This document shows positions 24,393 through 32,857 of a DNA stretch of 64,000 nt, piece after piece. This DNA is from an uncultured Poribacteria bacterium (lineage in GTDB: Bacteria > Poribacteria > WGA-4E > WGA-3G): the NCBI GenBank assembly GCA_951813545.1, contig OX638352.1, positions 744,001 to 808,000 of the forward strand, in the 5' to 3' direction. Position 1 is the first letter of the stretch. Every line of letters starts with the position of its first letter. The position numbers were made by a program, and so were the translations under genes. The notes under the pieces were generated by a model, which searched no databases, was not told where the DNA came from, and worked only from the letters and a program-made list of their open reading frames with translations.

Positions 24393-25160
24393 ATGCGATT
24401 TGGGATTTGTACCAGTTTAGAAAATGTTAATCGACTCGCAGAAGTTGGGTATGATTATATTGAATTAGGGGTTCGTCCCGGATTGATGCCTGAAGCGGAC
24501 GATGCCGAATTTCAGGCGATTCGCGAACAAGTCGCGCAAGCACCGTTAAAGCCGGAGTCGTACTCAGGATTCATTCCGGGTGACCTGCGCGTGGTAGGCG
24601 ATACGGTGGATTTTCCACGATTGTCACGCTATGTAGAGACGGCGTGTCGCAGAGGTAGCGAAATTGGCGGTGAAGTTATTGTCTACGGCAGCAGCGGTTC
24701 CCGGAGTATAGAGGAAGGCTATTCGCGCGAACGTGCATTAGCACAGATTGCCGAATTTCTCGATATGGCGGCGGATCATGCTGAAGCGCACAACATGATT
24801 ATCGTTATCGAACCGATTTGCTGGCGAGAGGGAAACATTCTTCGCACCGTCGCAGATGGCGTTGCTATGGCAAAACGCGTGAATCGTCCGGGTATCAAGG
24901 CATTGGCAGATCTTTATCATATCTGGCAAGAAGAAGAACCGATGCAAAATACCATCGATGCTGCTGAATGGCTCGCACACGTCCACATAGCCGAGCCAGT
25001 CAAGCGCTCCTATCCCGGAAACGACGATTTCGACTTCACTGATTTTTTTGCGGCACTCCAAAAAGCCGGTTACGAGGGTCGTGTTTCATGCGAGTGTAAG
25101 TTTGATAATTTTGATGAAGATATTGAGGTAGCTTTGAAAACCATGAAGGCTTATGTTTAG
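24393..25160 (+). CDS. sugar phosphate isomerase/epimerase family protein (AP endonuclease 2 fold)
   Basis: This 255-residue TIM-barrel protein matches the xylose-isomerase-like family: N-terminal MRFGICTSLENVNRLAEVGYDYIELG, the metal-site Glu in IVIEPICW, KALADLYHIWQEEEP with Asp/His ligands, HVHIAEP and the final Glu in VSCECKF. Members isomerise or epimerise sugars (hydroxypyruvate isomerase, tagatose epimerase, inosose dehydratase); the exact reaction is not determinable. No signal peptide, so cytosolic. It lies 31 bases upstream of rsgA on the same strand, probably sharing a transcript. The start has only a weak Shine-Dalgarno sequence. Confidence 0.8.
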   Translation: MRFGICTSLENVNRLAEVGYDYIELGVRPGLMPEADDAEFQAIREQVAQAPLKPESYSGFIPGDLRVVGDTVDFPRLSRYVETACRRGSEIGGEVIVYGSSGSRSIEEGYSRERALAQIAEFLDMAADHAEAHNMIIVIEPICWREGNILRTVADGVAMAKRVNRPGIKALADLYHIWQEEEPMQNTIDAAEWLAHVHIAEPVKRSYPGNDDFDFTDFFAALQKAGYEGRVSCECKFDNFDEDIEVALKTMKAYV

Positions 25161-25191
25161 GTAGCGTCAGCCTCTTCCACGCTTTTAGGGG

Positions 25192-26145
25192 GTGGAACTT
25201 ATCCTCACACGCGAACAAGGCAGAGTTATCCGAGCACGAACAGGGTTTTATGACGTTCAGCACGGTGATATTGTCCTGCGATGCACGCTCCGCGGCACAC
25301 TCAAACGGAAACATCGCTCTGAAACTGGACGTAGATTATACGCCGACCCAGTCGCTGTCGGTGATCGGGTCATCTTCACGCAGCTTGATCCAGAGGAGGG
25401 AGTGGTAGAGGATATTTTGCCTCGTCAGACGAAATTTTCGCGTCAATACGCCGGAAAACAGGGCGACATTGAACAAGTTATTGTTGCTAATGCACATCAA
25501 ATCGTAGCCGTCGTTTCCACACTGATGCCACCTCTTAACTTTAGAACGTTGGACAGGTTCCTGATCTTGGCTGAGGCGGGTGATATGGAAGCTGTGATAT
25601 GTTTGAATAAAATGGATTTAGTAGATGCGCCCCAACGCGATGAACTCATCAAGACTTTTACCAATTATGAGAAGCTAGGCTACCGAGTTCTCTATACCAG
25701 TATCCATATACCTGAAGGCTTGGACACACTTCGGCATATCTTAAGGGATAAATTTAGCGTTATCGTCGGTGCGTCGGGTGTTGGAAAATCCAGTCTGCTA
25801 AACGCGCTCCAACCGAACTTAGGCTTGCGAACCGGTGAAGTCGGCATCAGAACCCAAAAAGGCAGACATACAACAACACTTGTCGAACTTTTTCCGTTGG
25901 ACATCGGCGGTGAAGTTGCGGATACTCCGGGTATCCGAGAAGTTGGATTATGGGGGATAGACACAGAAAACCTTGAATACTATTTCCCGGAAATGGAGCC
26001 TTACCTCGGTACCTGTAAATACAGCGATTGCGCTCATGTCGCAGAACCCGATTGTGCTGTTCAGGATGCAGTTGAATCCGGTGAGATACATGCAGAAAGG
26101 TATCGGAGCTACGTTGTGTTGCGAACGGGGGATATGGCAGAATAG
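25192..26145 (+). CDS. rsgA: ribosome small subunit-dependent GTPase A
   Basis: This 317-residue circularly permuted GTPase assists late maturation of the 30S subunit. The order of motifs is diagnostic: an N-terminal OB fold (about 1-85), G4 CLNKMDLVD, then G1 GASGVGKSSLLNAL, G2 region KGRHTTT, G3 DTPGIRE, and a C-terminal zinc knuckle CKYSDCAHVAEPDC. The start is a GTG at 25192; the residues after it (ELILTREQGRVIRARTGFYDV) match the usual OB-fold beginning. Length and motifs are normal, so the enzyme should be active. Confidence 0.93.
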   Translation: MELILTREQGRVIRARTGFYDVQHGDIVLRCTLRGTLKRKHRSETGRRLYADPVAVGDRVIFTQLDPEEGVVEDILPRQTKFSRQYAGKQGDIEQVIVANAHQIVAVVSTLMPPLNFRTLDRFLILAEAGDMEAVICLNKMDLVDAPQRDELIKTFTNYEKLGYRVLYTSIHIPEGLDTLRHILRDKFSVIVGASGVGKSSLLNALQPNLGLRTGEVGIRTQKGRHTTTLVELFPLDIGGEVADTPGIREVGLWGIDTENLEYYFPEMEPYLGTCKYSDCAHVAEPDCAVQDAVESGEIHAERYRSYVVLRTGDMAE

Positions 26146-26208
26146 TTGTCAGTTATCGGTTAAAGAGGTTGCCGATTAAATCAGATGTCTCTTACTGAAA
26201 ACTATTCG
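26144..26208. repeat. AGTTATCGGTTAA-type composite palindromic repeat
   Basis: GTTGTCAGTTATCGGTTAAA, then GAGGTTGCCGATTAAATCAG and TCTCTTACTGAAAACT, fill the gap between two convergent genes. The complement of the same string occurs at 41090-41163 (AACCTCTTTAACTGATAACC, GACAACTGAAAACTG), and variants at 52685-52792 and 932-1040. Confidence 0.6.
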
Positions 26209-26898
26209 TTAAAAACGTGGGAAATGCTCACGCGCGTACGCTAACCGCTCTGGCACACCTATATCAATCCATTCTGCATCCGTTTGCACCGCGTAGAGAT
26301 TAGAAACGGACGGAAAAACGTCTCGTTCCATAGAGAAAGTTTCTTGTTCTTTTGGAAACGCGTCAGCAATGTCTTGATCGAAAAGATAGATCCCACCGTT
26401 CACATACCCAGCACGGCAGACAGGCTGTTTCTCACGAAACGCTTGAATTTTTCCATCGCTATCCGATACGATTTCACCATAAGGACGGATGTCCGGTACA
26501 TGCACACTCAACAACACTCCCACCCTTCCTTGATCAAATCGAACTAACATCTCTTGCAGTGAAAAGTTTGCGAGCAGTATATCACCATTCAGGACAAAAA
26601 AAGGCGATGTATTGACCTGTTTCATGGCGTTCTGAATCGCTCCGCCAGTACCGAGTCTCTTTTCTTCTTTGGCATAACGGATACGGACTCCGGCATAGTT
26701 GTTCCGCACCCGTTCATAAAGTACATCGTGCAAGTGTCCCGATGCGAGAACTGCCTCGGTAACACCTGCCTCCACCAATAACCGGATCTGCCACTCCAGT
26801 ACCGTTTTCCCGGCGATCTTCAGCAAAACCTTAGGAACCGTTTTTGTCACATCACCGAGCCGTGTCGCAAGACCGCCACACAGAATAATCGCTTGCAT
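26209..26898 (-). CDS. sugar nucleotidyltransferase (NTP transferase family)
   Basis: This 229-residue protein has the Rossmann-type nucleotidyltransferase signature LCGGLATRLG followed by KTVPKVLLKIAGKTVLEWQI, the VLNGDILL metal-binding Asp and the IDIGVPERL C-terminal motif. It resembles D-glycero-D-manno-heptose 1-phosphate guanylyltransferase (HddC) and glucose-1-phosphate thymidylyltransferase-like proteins that activate sugars for envelope glycans. Length is short, with no C-terminal left-handed helix, as in HddC-type enzymes. The start ATG at 26898 is preceded on its strand by the repeat-borne CCGCAAGGTAAATTAAAAAA module, which supplies AAGG. The exact sugar is unknown. Confidence 0.8.
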   Translation of the reverse strand: MQAIILCGGLATRLGDVTKTVPKVLLKIAGKTVLEWQIRLLVEAGVTEAVLASGHLHDVLYERVRNNYAGVRIRYAKEEKRLGTGGAIQNAMKQVNTSPFFVLNGDILLANFSLQEMLVRFDQGRVGVLLSVHVPDIRPYGEIVSDSDGKIQAFREKQPVCRAGYVNGGIYLFDQDIADAFPKEQETFSMERDVFPSVSNLYAVQTDAEWIDIGVPERLAYAREHFPRF

Positions 26899-26960
26899 TT
26901 TTTTAATTTACCTTGCGGAGTAATAGCATGGGAATGGCATTTGAAGTGCCTTCTCAAATC

Positions 26961-26996
26961 TGAAGAAATACCCAAGCAATACGCAGAAATACCCTA
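26961..26996. repeat. CCCAAGCAA-type dispersed element
   Basis: TGAAGAAATACCCAAGCAAT followed by ACGCAGAAATACCC lies between two minus-strand genes. It matches the complement of 6049-6090 in both core and flanks. Confidence 0.45.
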
Positions 26997-27068
26997 TCAA
27001 AAACACCGCTCCACTCCGTTACGGGTCACAAGTTCTGCGGCTTCTACAAAAGAAGAATTGATCAATAC

Positions 27069-27950
27069 CTATTCCGACCTATGCATTGCTTGACCGCGCG
27101 GATTTTCAAAAGCATCTACCCACATATCACACCACGCTTGGTGTTCGGATAGGACAGTTTCAGGATTTTTCCGGCTACGTACAATGAAATCAGGATGCGC
27201 TGTCCGCCCTGTGTGATGCCCTGTGGTCTGATAGCGCAAATCCAATGACCAACGGCATCGGTCGGATGTATTCGGTTCCGAACGATGTGGTGTAAAACGA
27301 CTCAATAAGATGACATCGCCGCGGTAACATTCCAGCATGAGCGGTTCGACATCCGGCATTAGCTCCGGTTTGATCATAGTCCCGCCCTCTTTCTGATGGG
27401 TCAGATACCCTTTCTCTTCCGTAATACCTGGCAACGCCTGAAGGCACCCCATTTCTATTGTGCTATCACCTAACGGAAGCCAGCATGTGACGATAGCGGA
27501 CCCCTCTGCCTCCGGCATCATGACACCAGCATCCTGATGCCACGGCACGCCGCCTGCCCAACTTGCGTTCCCATCTATGACCGGTGGTTTCGCGCGTAGA
27601 TGCTGAATCGGGTTGCAGGTAATCTCGGGACCAACAATTCCTTCAATGACATCTAAAAGATTGTCGTTCTTCAAAAATTCAAAGATGGCTTTGCCGCGGT
27701 AGTGCATAATATCCAAACCGCCCACCATCTCGCCGGACTGTGCGAGTAACTTGCCAAACCGTCGGTCGAAGGGTTCATTTTCATAGAGATCTTCGATTTT
27801 ACCTTCCTGCTTTAAGACAAGGGCACGCTCCGAAATCCACTCCGAAATCTCGTCAATCACCGGCTGGAGGTCTTCATCCGTCAGGGCATTTTTGACTATC
27901 AACACGCCTTGTGTCCGATAGGTTTCACACTGCTTTTTCGTAAGCCTCAT
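27069..27950 (-). CDS. phytanoyl-CoA dioxygenase (PhyH) family protein
   Basis: The start is set at 27950, where MRLTKKQCETYRTQGVLIV gives the normal PhyH N-terminus; the frame is open to 28145 but that part is low-quality sequence with repeat fragments. The 293-residue protein has iron ligands H138-x-D140 (VPWHQDAGV) and a distal His in TPHRSEPNTSDRCRWSL with the following Arg for 2-oxoglutarate. AAACGGAGAG upstream of the ATG gives a Shine-Dalgarno sequence. It diverges from the dehydrogenase gene at 28159. Oxygenase of unknown substrate. Confidence 0.85.
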   Translation of the reverse strand: MRLTKKQCETYRTQGVLIVKNALTDEDLQPVIDEISEWISERALVLKQEGKIEDLYENEPFDRRFGKLLAQSGEMVGGLDIMHYRGKAIFEFLKNDNLLDVIEGIVGPEITCNPIQHLRAKPPVIDGNASWAGGVPWHQDAGVMMPEAEGSAIVTCWLPLGDSTIEMGCLQALPGITEEKGYLTHQKEGGTMIKPELMPDVEPLMLECYRGDVILLSRFTPHRSEPNTSDRCRWSLDLRYQTTGHHTGRTAHPDFIVRSRKNPETVLSEHQAWCDMWVDAFENPRGQAMHRSE

Positions 27951-28071
27951 AATGAAATCTCTCCGTTTTAAGGGATGCGGTTCTGCGTCTGAAAGCGATA
28001 AAAAACGTAAGCCCAAACAACGTGCAGGGCTGGCTCTACGTCGAGGAACGCCAAAACATACAGCCCACTTT

Positions 28072-28099
28072 ACCGAACCGCAAGGGATAATTAAAAATA
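28072..28099 (+). repeat. AACCGCAAGG module copy without a start codon
   Basis: ACCGAACCGCAAGGGATAAT then TAAAAATAT matches the module that carries the start of the PhyH gene at 6147. Here the ATG position is mutated (ATA) and the next gene starts 60 bases later with its own site. Confidence 0.5.
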
Positions 28100-28158
28100 T
28101 AAAAAGTTTTGTAGATATGATACCATAATAGAGAAAATTCAACAAGGAGCATTACAGA

Positions 28159-29163
28159 ATGAAAAGCAAACGGATTGTGATGCCAGCGAAGCGGTCAGCA
28201 ACGCTGGAAGATTTTGAACTTGATGAGGTGCTTACGCCGAACCAAATTCTGCTAAAAACGCACTACAGTTTGATTAGTCCCGGCACTGAAGGCGCAGGGT
28301 ATACCGGACTTGAAAGCGGCACCCGATTTCCACACGGTTCTGGCTACACAGCGATTGGTGAAGTGCTCAAAGTCGGTGAAAACGTAACGAAATGTGCCGT
28401 TGGGGATCTCGCCTTCTATTATGGCCCACACGCCTCTATCGCGAAAACAGAGGCTGTGCTTTTGGCGTTCAAACCACCTTTAGATATAGATGAGAAATTG
28501 GTTCCGTTCGTCCGAATGGCAACGGTTGCGATGACCTCCGTCCGGGTATCATCTGCCGAATTCGGGGATACAGTTGCCATTATCGGCTTGGGATTAGTAG
28601 GGAACTCCGCATCGCAACTTTTCAATTTGGCTGGCATGAAGGTCATCAGCATCGAGCGAGTACCGCGCCGGCTTGAAATCGCCCGGCAGTGTGGTATCCA
28701 GCACCTGATTAATCCTGACGAAGAAGATGTGCTGGAACGTGTGATTGCGTTGACAGATGGTGAAAAAACGGCAGTCACCGTTGAGGCGATCGGAAATCCC
28801 CGACTCGTAGAAACCGCCTATCAATTGACCGGTAGAAAGGGTGAAGTTATCTTACTCGGTTCGCCGCGCGGCGAATACGTCACCAATGCAACGGAAATCC
28901 TGAACTATAGCCACAGTATTGGACTGGGCGCAATTACACTCAAGAGTGCACATGAATGGGTCTATCCGACGATGCACTCTGGCGAATCGAAGCACTCACT
29001 TGAACGGAATTCGCGCTTGGTGTATTCATTGATTTGTGAAGGTAAGTTCAAAGTAGAAGAGTTACTGACACACGTCATCGATCCAGAAGAAGCCCAATCC
29101 GCTTATGATGGATTGACAGACCGGAAAGATGAATACTTAGGCGTAATTATGGACTGGACGTAG
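28159..29163 (+). CDS. zinc-type alcohol dehydrogenase-like protein (MDR superfamily)
   Basis: The 334-residue protein has the GroES-like N-terminal half (SLISPGTEGAGYTGLES, VGENVTKCAVGDLAFYYGPHA) and a Rossmann half with GLGLVGNSASQLF as the NAD(P) loop. The SPGTE motif is shared with the bchC/L-threonine-dehydrogenase-like oxidoreductases in marine sugar-degrading gene sets. The catalytic-zinc Cys is not obvious in the N-terminal half, so the zinc site may be absent. The start has a good Shine-Dalgarno sequence (AAGGAG, 9 bases upstream). It diverges from a PhyH gene, and such PhyH/MDR pairs suggest a small-molecule oxidation pathway; the substrate is unknown. Confidence 0.8.
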   Translation: MKSKRIVMPAKRSATLEDFELDEVLTPNQILLKTHYSLISPGTEGAGYTGLESGTRFPHGSGYTAIGEVLKVGENVTKCAVGDLAFYYGPHASIAKTEAVLLAFKPPLDIDEKLVPFVRMATVAMTSVRVSSAEFGDTVAIIGLGLVGNSASQLFNLAGMKVISIERVPRRLEIARQCGIQHLINPDEEDVLERVIALTDGEKTAVTVEAIGNPRLVETAYQLTGRKGEVILLGSPRGEYVTNATEILNYSHSIGLGAITLKSAHEWVYPTMHSGESKHSLERNSRLVYSLICEGKFKVEELLTHVIDPEEAQSAYDGLTDRKDEYLGVIMDWT

Positions 29164-29217
29164 CGTTTGCACCGTCACAGTCCCTTTTTTCGCTGATGGG
29201 AGTTGGCGAAGATATTG

Positions 29218-29424
29218 TTAGTTTTTCACCAAAGCAATAATTGAGACAATAACGGCAATGGCAGCACAACCGATAGGTATCCATTCCTTGAATGCCAAAC
29301 GTCTGCCTTTCAACTCTGCAACATCGGTTTCAACATTTCGCAAACGGTTGTCAATACTTGCGAGTGTTGTTTTTATATCGTCAAAACCTTTTGCCATGAG
29401 GTCATACAATTCTTGTGTCGTCAT
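29218..29424 (-). CDS. small tail-anchored coiled-coil protein
   Basis: From the ATG at 29424 (AAAGGAG 7 bases upstream on the minus strand) the product is 68 residues. Residues about 5-45 form a heptad-like amphipathic helix (LMAKGFDDIKTTLASIDNRL, RNVETDVAELKGR) and residues about 50-66 a single transmembrane helix (IPIGCAAIAVIVSIIALV) with a two-residue tail. This layout is seen in small DUF1640- or hemolysin-XhlA-like phage and chromosomal proteins. No lysis genes are nearby. Function unknown; the gene is well supported by its start signal. Confidence 0.6.
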   Translation of the reverse strand: MTTQELYDLMAKGFDDIKTTLASIDNRLRNVETDVAELKGRRLAFKEWIPIGCAAIAVIVSIIALVKN

Positions 29425-29595
29425 TGATTGCTCCTTTTGGTTCAAAAAATGAGGGTACCTCGTAAAAGTGTTACCTATAGTAAATCACAGATGGCGCGAG
29501 GGTGTCAAGAAAAAACGTATTGGCGCGAAGGGATGGATTGGAAGGGAAGTCTTTGGGGACAGGAAACCAATTTTTACTTTTTTGCGAAAAAAAGT

Positions 29596-29624
29596 TTGAC
29601 ATTTTTTAGGATTTAAGGTACATT
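29596..29624 (+). promoter_or_regulatory. sigma70-like promoter in the 29.4-30.1 kb gap
   Basis: TTGACA (29596-29601) and TACATT (29619-29624) are 17 bases apart. Transcription would begin near 29631, one base before an ATG that opens a 51-codon frame, and the transcript would start with the hairpin GGTGGC/GCCACC (29638-29662). Confidence 0.45.
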
Positions 29625-29631
29625 TATATCT

Positions 29632-29787
29632 ATGCATGGTGGCAAAATCAAAAAACGCCACCGTCATAGAAACAATCCACACATACCATCAGGAATTGTG
29701 AATGAAGAATCATGTGAACGCCACACCTCAAAAAGTAGACGTGCCAAGGGCTTCCACGCACTTGTGCATACGTTTGTCCAAGGGTAA
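29632..29787 (+). CDS. possible 51-residue basic peptide from a leaderless transcript
   Basis: The frame begins MHGGKIKKRHRHRNNPH and ends VHTFVQG; it is rich in His, Lys and Arg at its N-terminus. It has no Shine-Dalgarno sequence, but a consensus-spaced promoter places the start of transcription at its ATG. No homology is recognised. The hairpin GGTGGC/GCCACC in its first codons could equally mark a small non-coding RNA. Confidence 0.2.
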   Translation: MHGGKIKKRHRHRNNPHIPSGIVNEESCERHTSKSRRAKGFHALVHTFVQG

Positions 29788-29836
29788 TACCCTTTGGCCT
29801 TGCATGTTCACTGGATTCGCCATTCACCCCCCCCAT

Positions 29837-30007
29837 ATACTTTAAGTATTTTATGTCTCAAGGCAGTCTCGGAGACTTTCACGTCCGCTCTTGCTGCCTT
29901 CATGCTCGCGCCCCCTTCGTTTTGTACGGAGGATTCCGTCCCGGGCTATTTTCGTTGCAGTGGGATGTCCTCACTGCTTGCCATCCGTGTTCCGCGCACC
30001 GTGCGCG
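29837..30007. other. second cluster of stem-loops, possible structured RNA or IS200/IS605-type remnant
   Basis: Successive palindromes are ATACTTTAAGTAT (29837-29849), AGTCTC-G-GAGACT (29865-29877), ACGGA/TCCGT (29926-29939), GCAGTG/CACTGC (29957-29977) and CGCGCAC-C-GTGCGCG (29993-30007). On the minus strand short coding-like strings (GGASMKAARADVKVSETALR) precede the ATACTTTAAGTAT hairpin, which resembles a decayed tnpB end, but this is not certain. The island lies directly upstream of the promoter of the Cys-rich gene. Confidence 0.35.
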
Positions 30008-30048
30008 ATAACCGGGGTACGAGATAAAACAGGTCAAGATTTATATGC

Positions 30049-30077
30049 TTGACATTTTTCGTAACTATTGATATTTT
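30049..30077 (+). promoter_or_regulatory. sigma70-like promoter of the Cys-rich protein gene
   Basis: TTGACA (30049-30054) and TATTTT (30072-30077) are exactly 17 bases apart, 30 bases before the ATG at 30107, with AAAGGA in between as the ribosome-binding site. Confidence 0.55.
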
Positions 30078-30106
30078 ACAAACACCCCTCGCGGCGAAAG
30101 GAAAAG

Positions 30107-30589
30107 ATGATGATTCACGTTTTTTACAAAAACCGGAACACAATCGGGCAGTTCATGGTTGCGCTGATATTCTTGGGCACGTTCGGATTCTTGTTTACGT
30201 ATGATGGATTTGTCGCGGAGTCCACGGCGACGAGTTGCTGTGGCGGCGGCGAGGCAGCGGTGACTTCTTTTGCAGCGGACAGCAGCGGGGATTTCGGTGG
30301 TGATGTCCCAATGGATGCGGAAACCCTCGACAGCCGTTACAGTAGAAAGGGCAATATCCCCTTCTCCAGTGACAGTAATGGTGACAGTGATTGTAAATGT
30401 ATCGGTAGTAGCTGCGGCGACTGTGGGTCAAGTACATGTTCCGGGGCATCATCAGTCAGTTGTGATAGTCGTTGTGATGAGAGTTGTCCGAATCAGTATA
30501 AATCATGTTGTAGCACTAAAGGCGATAAATATTGTCCAAATGATGAATACGCCGATAAAGAGTGCTGCGAGGTTGGCGACTGTGACTAA
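30107..30589 (+). CDS. exported Cys-rich protein of unknown function
   Basis: The 160-residue product begins with a basic stretch and one hydrophobic segment (IGQFMVALIFLGTFGFLFTY) acting as signal or anchor. It is followed by SCCGGGE, a Ser/Asp-rich linker, and a C-terminal domain of about 65 residues with 14 further cysteines in short spacings (CKCIGSSCGDCGSSTC, CDSRCDESC, CCSTKGDKYC, ECCEVGDC). Such spacing suggests disulfide knots or metal clusters outside the cytoplasm. The start at 30107 (or the next ATG) follows AAAGGA, and a consensus promoter lies just upstream. The WD40 gene starts 15 bases downstream, so the two are probably cotranscribed. I do not recognise the family. Confidence 0.65.
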   Translation: MMIHVFYKNRNTIGQFMVALIFLGTFGFLFTYDGFVAESTATSCCGGGEAAVTSFAADSSGDFGGDVPMDAETLDSRYSRKGNIPFSSDSNGDSDCKCIGSSCGDCGSSTCSGASSVSCDSRCDESCPNQYKSCCSTKGDKYCPNDEYADKECCEVGDCD

Positions 30590-30604
30590 GTATGCGAGGT
30601 AACT

Positions 30605-32604
30605 TTGATTTATACGAAACAGACTGGCAATACGGATGTGACAACATGGGCCCTCGCCAAAGGCGCAATCGCCCGTTTAGGTAGAGGATGGATTGATAGC
30701 GTCATGGCATTTTCGCCCGACAATGCGCATCTCGTCGTTGCTACAGCCATCGGATGCTGGTGGTACGACCTTGCTACACTGGAATCTCGCGCCTTGTGGG
30801 AAACCGAAAGGGGGATGGTATCTGCCATCTCCTTTTCCCACGATGCGCGGTGGATTACCACCGGCAACTTAGATGGCATCGTAAAAATATGGGATTCCCA
30901 AACCCTACAATGTATTGCTAAAATAGACGTGCCCGAAAATTCGGACGGAGAAGAAAAGACTATTAGCTTTCTTATCTTTTCACCAGATGGACAGTACTTA
31001 GCTGCTGCTGGTCGCCATCGGAGTGCTGTTTACGCCTGGCGCATTAACACTGACATACCTATAGCGCATTTCACTACTGATAAAACACAAGAAGCAGTGT
31101 CAGGTGCTGCTGCGTTCCCAATATCGTTTTCACCCGACAGCAGCCTGCTTGCATACAAGTCTGACTATAATGTGACATCCGTATTGCATGTAGAGACTGG
31201 TGAAAACATTGCTGAATTCTCCGACAAATATACTGAACCCTTGGGGTACTATGAATTAGCGTTTTCTCCCTGTGGACAGTATCTTGCTGCCTGTGATAGG
31301 AGGAACACAGTCCATATTTGGGATGTTCACAACGAAATTTTGGAGACAGCACCGCTGGTATACGGCAGCAGCATCCAGGTGATACCTGCTTATACTTCTG
31401 ATGGGACCTTACGGGTCGCAGGTCTCTATCAGAATGAAATCGTGATCTCGGATACAGTGAAAAAAGAAAAGGTAGACACTTTTGAATATTGGGGACAGTA
31501 TAGAACAGCCGCTTGTTTTTCAAGTGATGGTAAGCGATTTGGCCTCACCGATAGAAGTGGGAATCTTTACGTCTGGTCAGAGGACACCCCATCAACAGTT
31601 GTGTCTCTCCCCGGACATCTAATGAGTGTTTATTCGGTAGTTTTCTCTAAGGACGGACGATCCCTAATCAGCCTAAACAAGGGATGCAGCGGTAACCTGT
31701 TCTGGCATGTTCCCCAGCGGGAGCTAGAACGGATATTCCCACCCGTAGCGAATGACGATTTACCCTATTCAAGTGCTTTGTCCCTTGCGAAAAACTATTG
31801 GCTACCAGTCCCCATAGAACGAGCCGCAAAGTCGGGACTATTAAAATCTGGGATATTGCATCTGGGACCGAAGTTGCGGAACTCACCGAACACCAGAAGC
31901 AGGTGTATGCTCTCGCCTTTTCACCAACCGGGGAACACCTCATCAGCGTCTGCGGAAAAAGTGTCATTGTTTGGGATATGCAGCGTTGGGAGAAACGACA
32001 TTCGCTCGTAGGGCATATTAATACAGTTCGGGCAGTAGTAGCGTTTCATCCGGATGGCACACGTGTTGTTACAGCCTCACGAGATGGACTTGTTTTCCTC
32101 TGGGATGTCAAGAGCGGAGAGCAGCTTTTTTCGTTTCCCACAACCAAACATTTAGACACTATGCTGTATAAAGGCACACCACAAGACATCCAGTGCATCA
32201 TTGAACAGAAGGGACCAGCGCACCGTGGTATCCGGGCGATAGCGTTCTCTCCTTGCGGTACCCTCGTTGCCGGGGGAATGCAGGGCGAAATTAGAATCTG
32301 GAATGCAATGACTTCAGAAACGCGTATGGCAATATTGCCGCCCCAGAGCTGTCAACGGCAGTATGCCCTTGCATTTTCACCTTGTAGTCGTTACCTTGCC
32401 TCCGGGGCGTGGTGGCAAGAAGAACAGGAAAAGGTGTCCATCAGGTTGTGGGAGGTTGCCACCGGTGAGAATATCGCCACATTCTGGGGACATCCCACCG
32501 ACATCCAGGATCTCGCCTTTTCACCGGATAGCGCGCTTTTGGCAAGTGCGGGCTTTGATGGCACCATCCTCCTCTGGGACATGGAACCGTTTATAGGTTC
32601 TTAA
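30605..32604 (+). pseudogene. WD40-repeat protein gene interrupted by one frameshift
   Basis: Two overlapping frames make one beta-propeller protein of about 666 residues. The first (from a TTG at 30605 with GAGG upstream) carries repeats such as DGIVKIWDSQT, FSPDGQYLAAAG and GNLYVWSEDT up to LAKNY; the second continues LATSPHRTSRK..GTIKIWDIASGTEVAEL and ends in GTILLWDMEP. The reading would be continuous if one T were restored in the ATTGG at 31797-31801, so either a real one-base deletion or a sequencing error has occurred. There is no signal peptide. WD40 propellers of this kind act as protein-interaction platforms. It directly follows the Cys-rich protein gene. If the deletion is real, the N-terminal product has 468 residues with a scrambled tail. 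Confidence 0.75.
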
Positions 32605-32857
32605 CGCCTCTGATATTCGTTTACATCCCACACTCCGCACTTGTTTTGACACATTTTGGTATTTTTAGACAAACCCACGTCACGAAAGGATCCGAACAAG
32701 ATAAATACATTTGGAGACGCGAATTAGGAGAGCGTTTCATATATATCTTTTTCTTTAATCGACCTGACATTGCTTGCTGAATGTTGGAACCACAAGGGTT
32801 CAAGAAATAAATACCAAAAAACGAAATTAGAAGTGCGGAGTATAGGTTACATATAGC
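32605..32857. other. intergenic region, nothing recognised
   Basis: These 253 bases between the WD40 gene and the permease gene show no gene, strong terminator or known repeat. A short GGAGACGCGAATTAGGAGAG string near 32713 is the only purine-rich feature. Confidence 0.4.

Noticed and set aside
27951..28145. Extension of the PhyH gene to an ATG at 28145
   Set aside because: The extra 65 residues have no similarity to the family, run through the AACCGCAAGG repeat, and the ATG at 27950 has a Shine-Dalgarno sequence and a normal PhyH start.
31798..32604. Second half of the WD40 gene as an independent gene
   Set aside because: It begins in the middle of a propeller blade with a TTG and no ribosome-binding site; one base restores a continuous protein with the first half.
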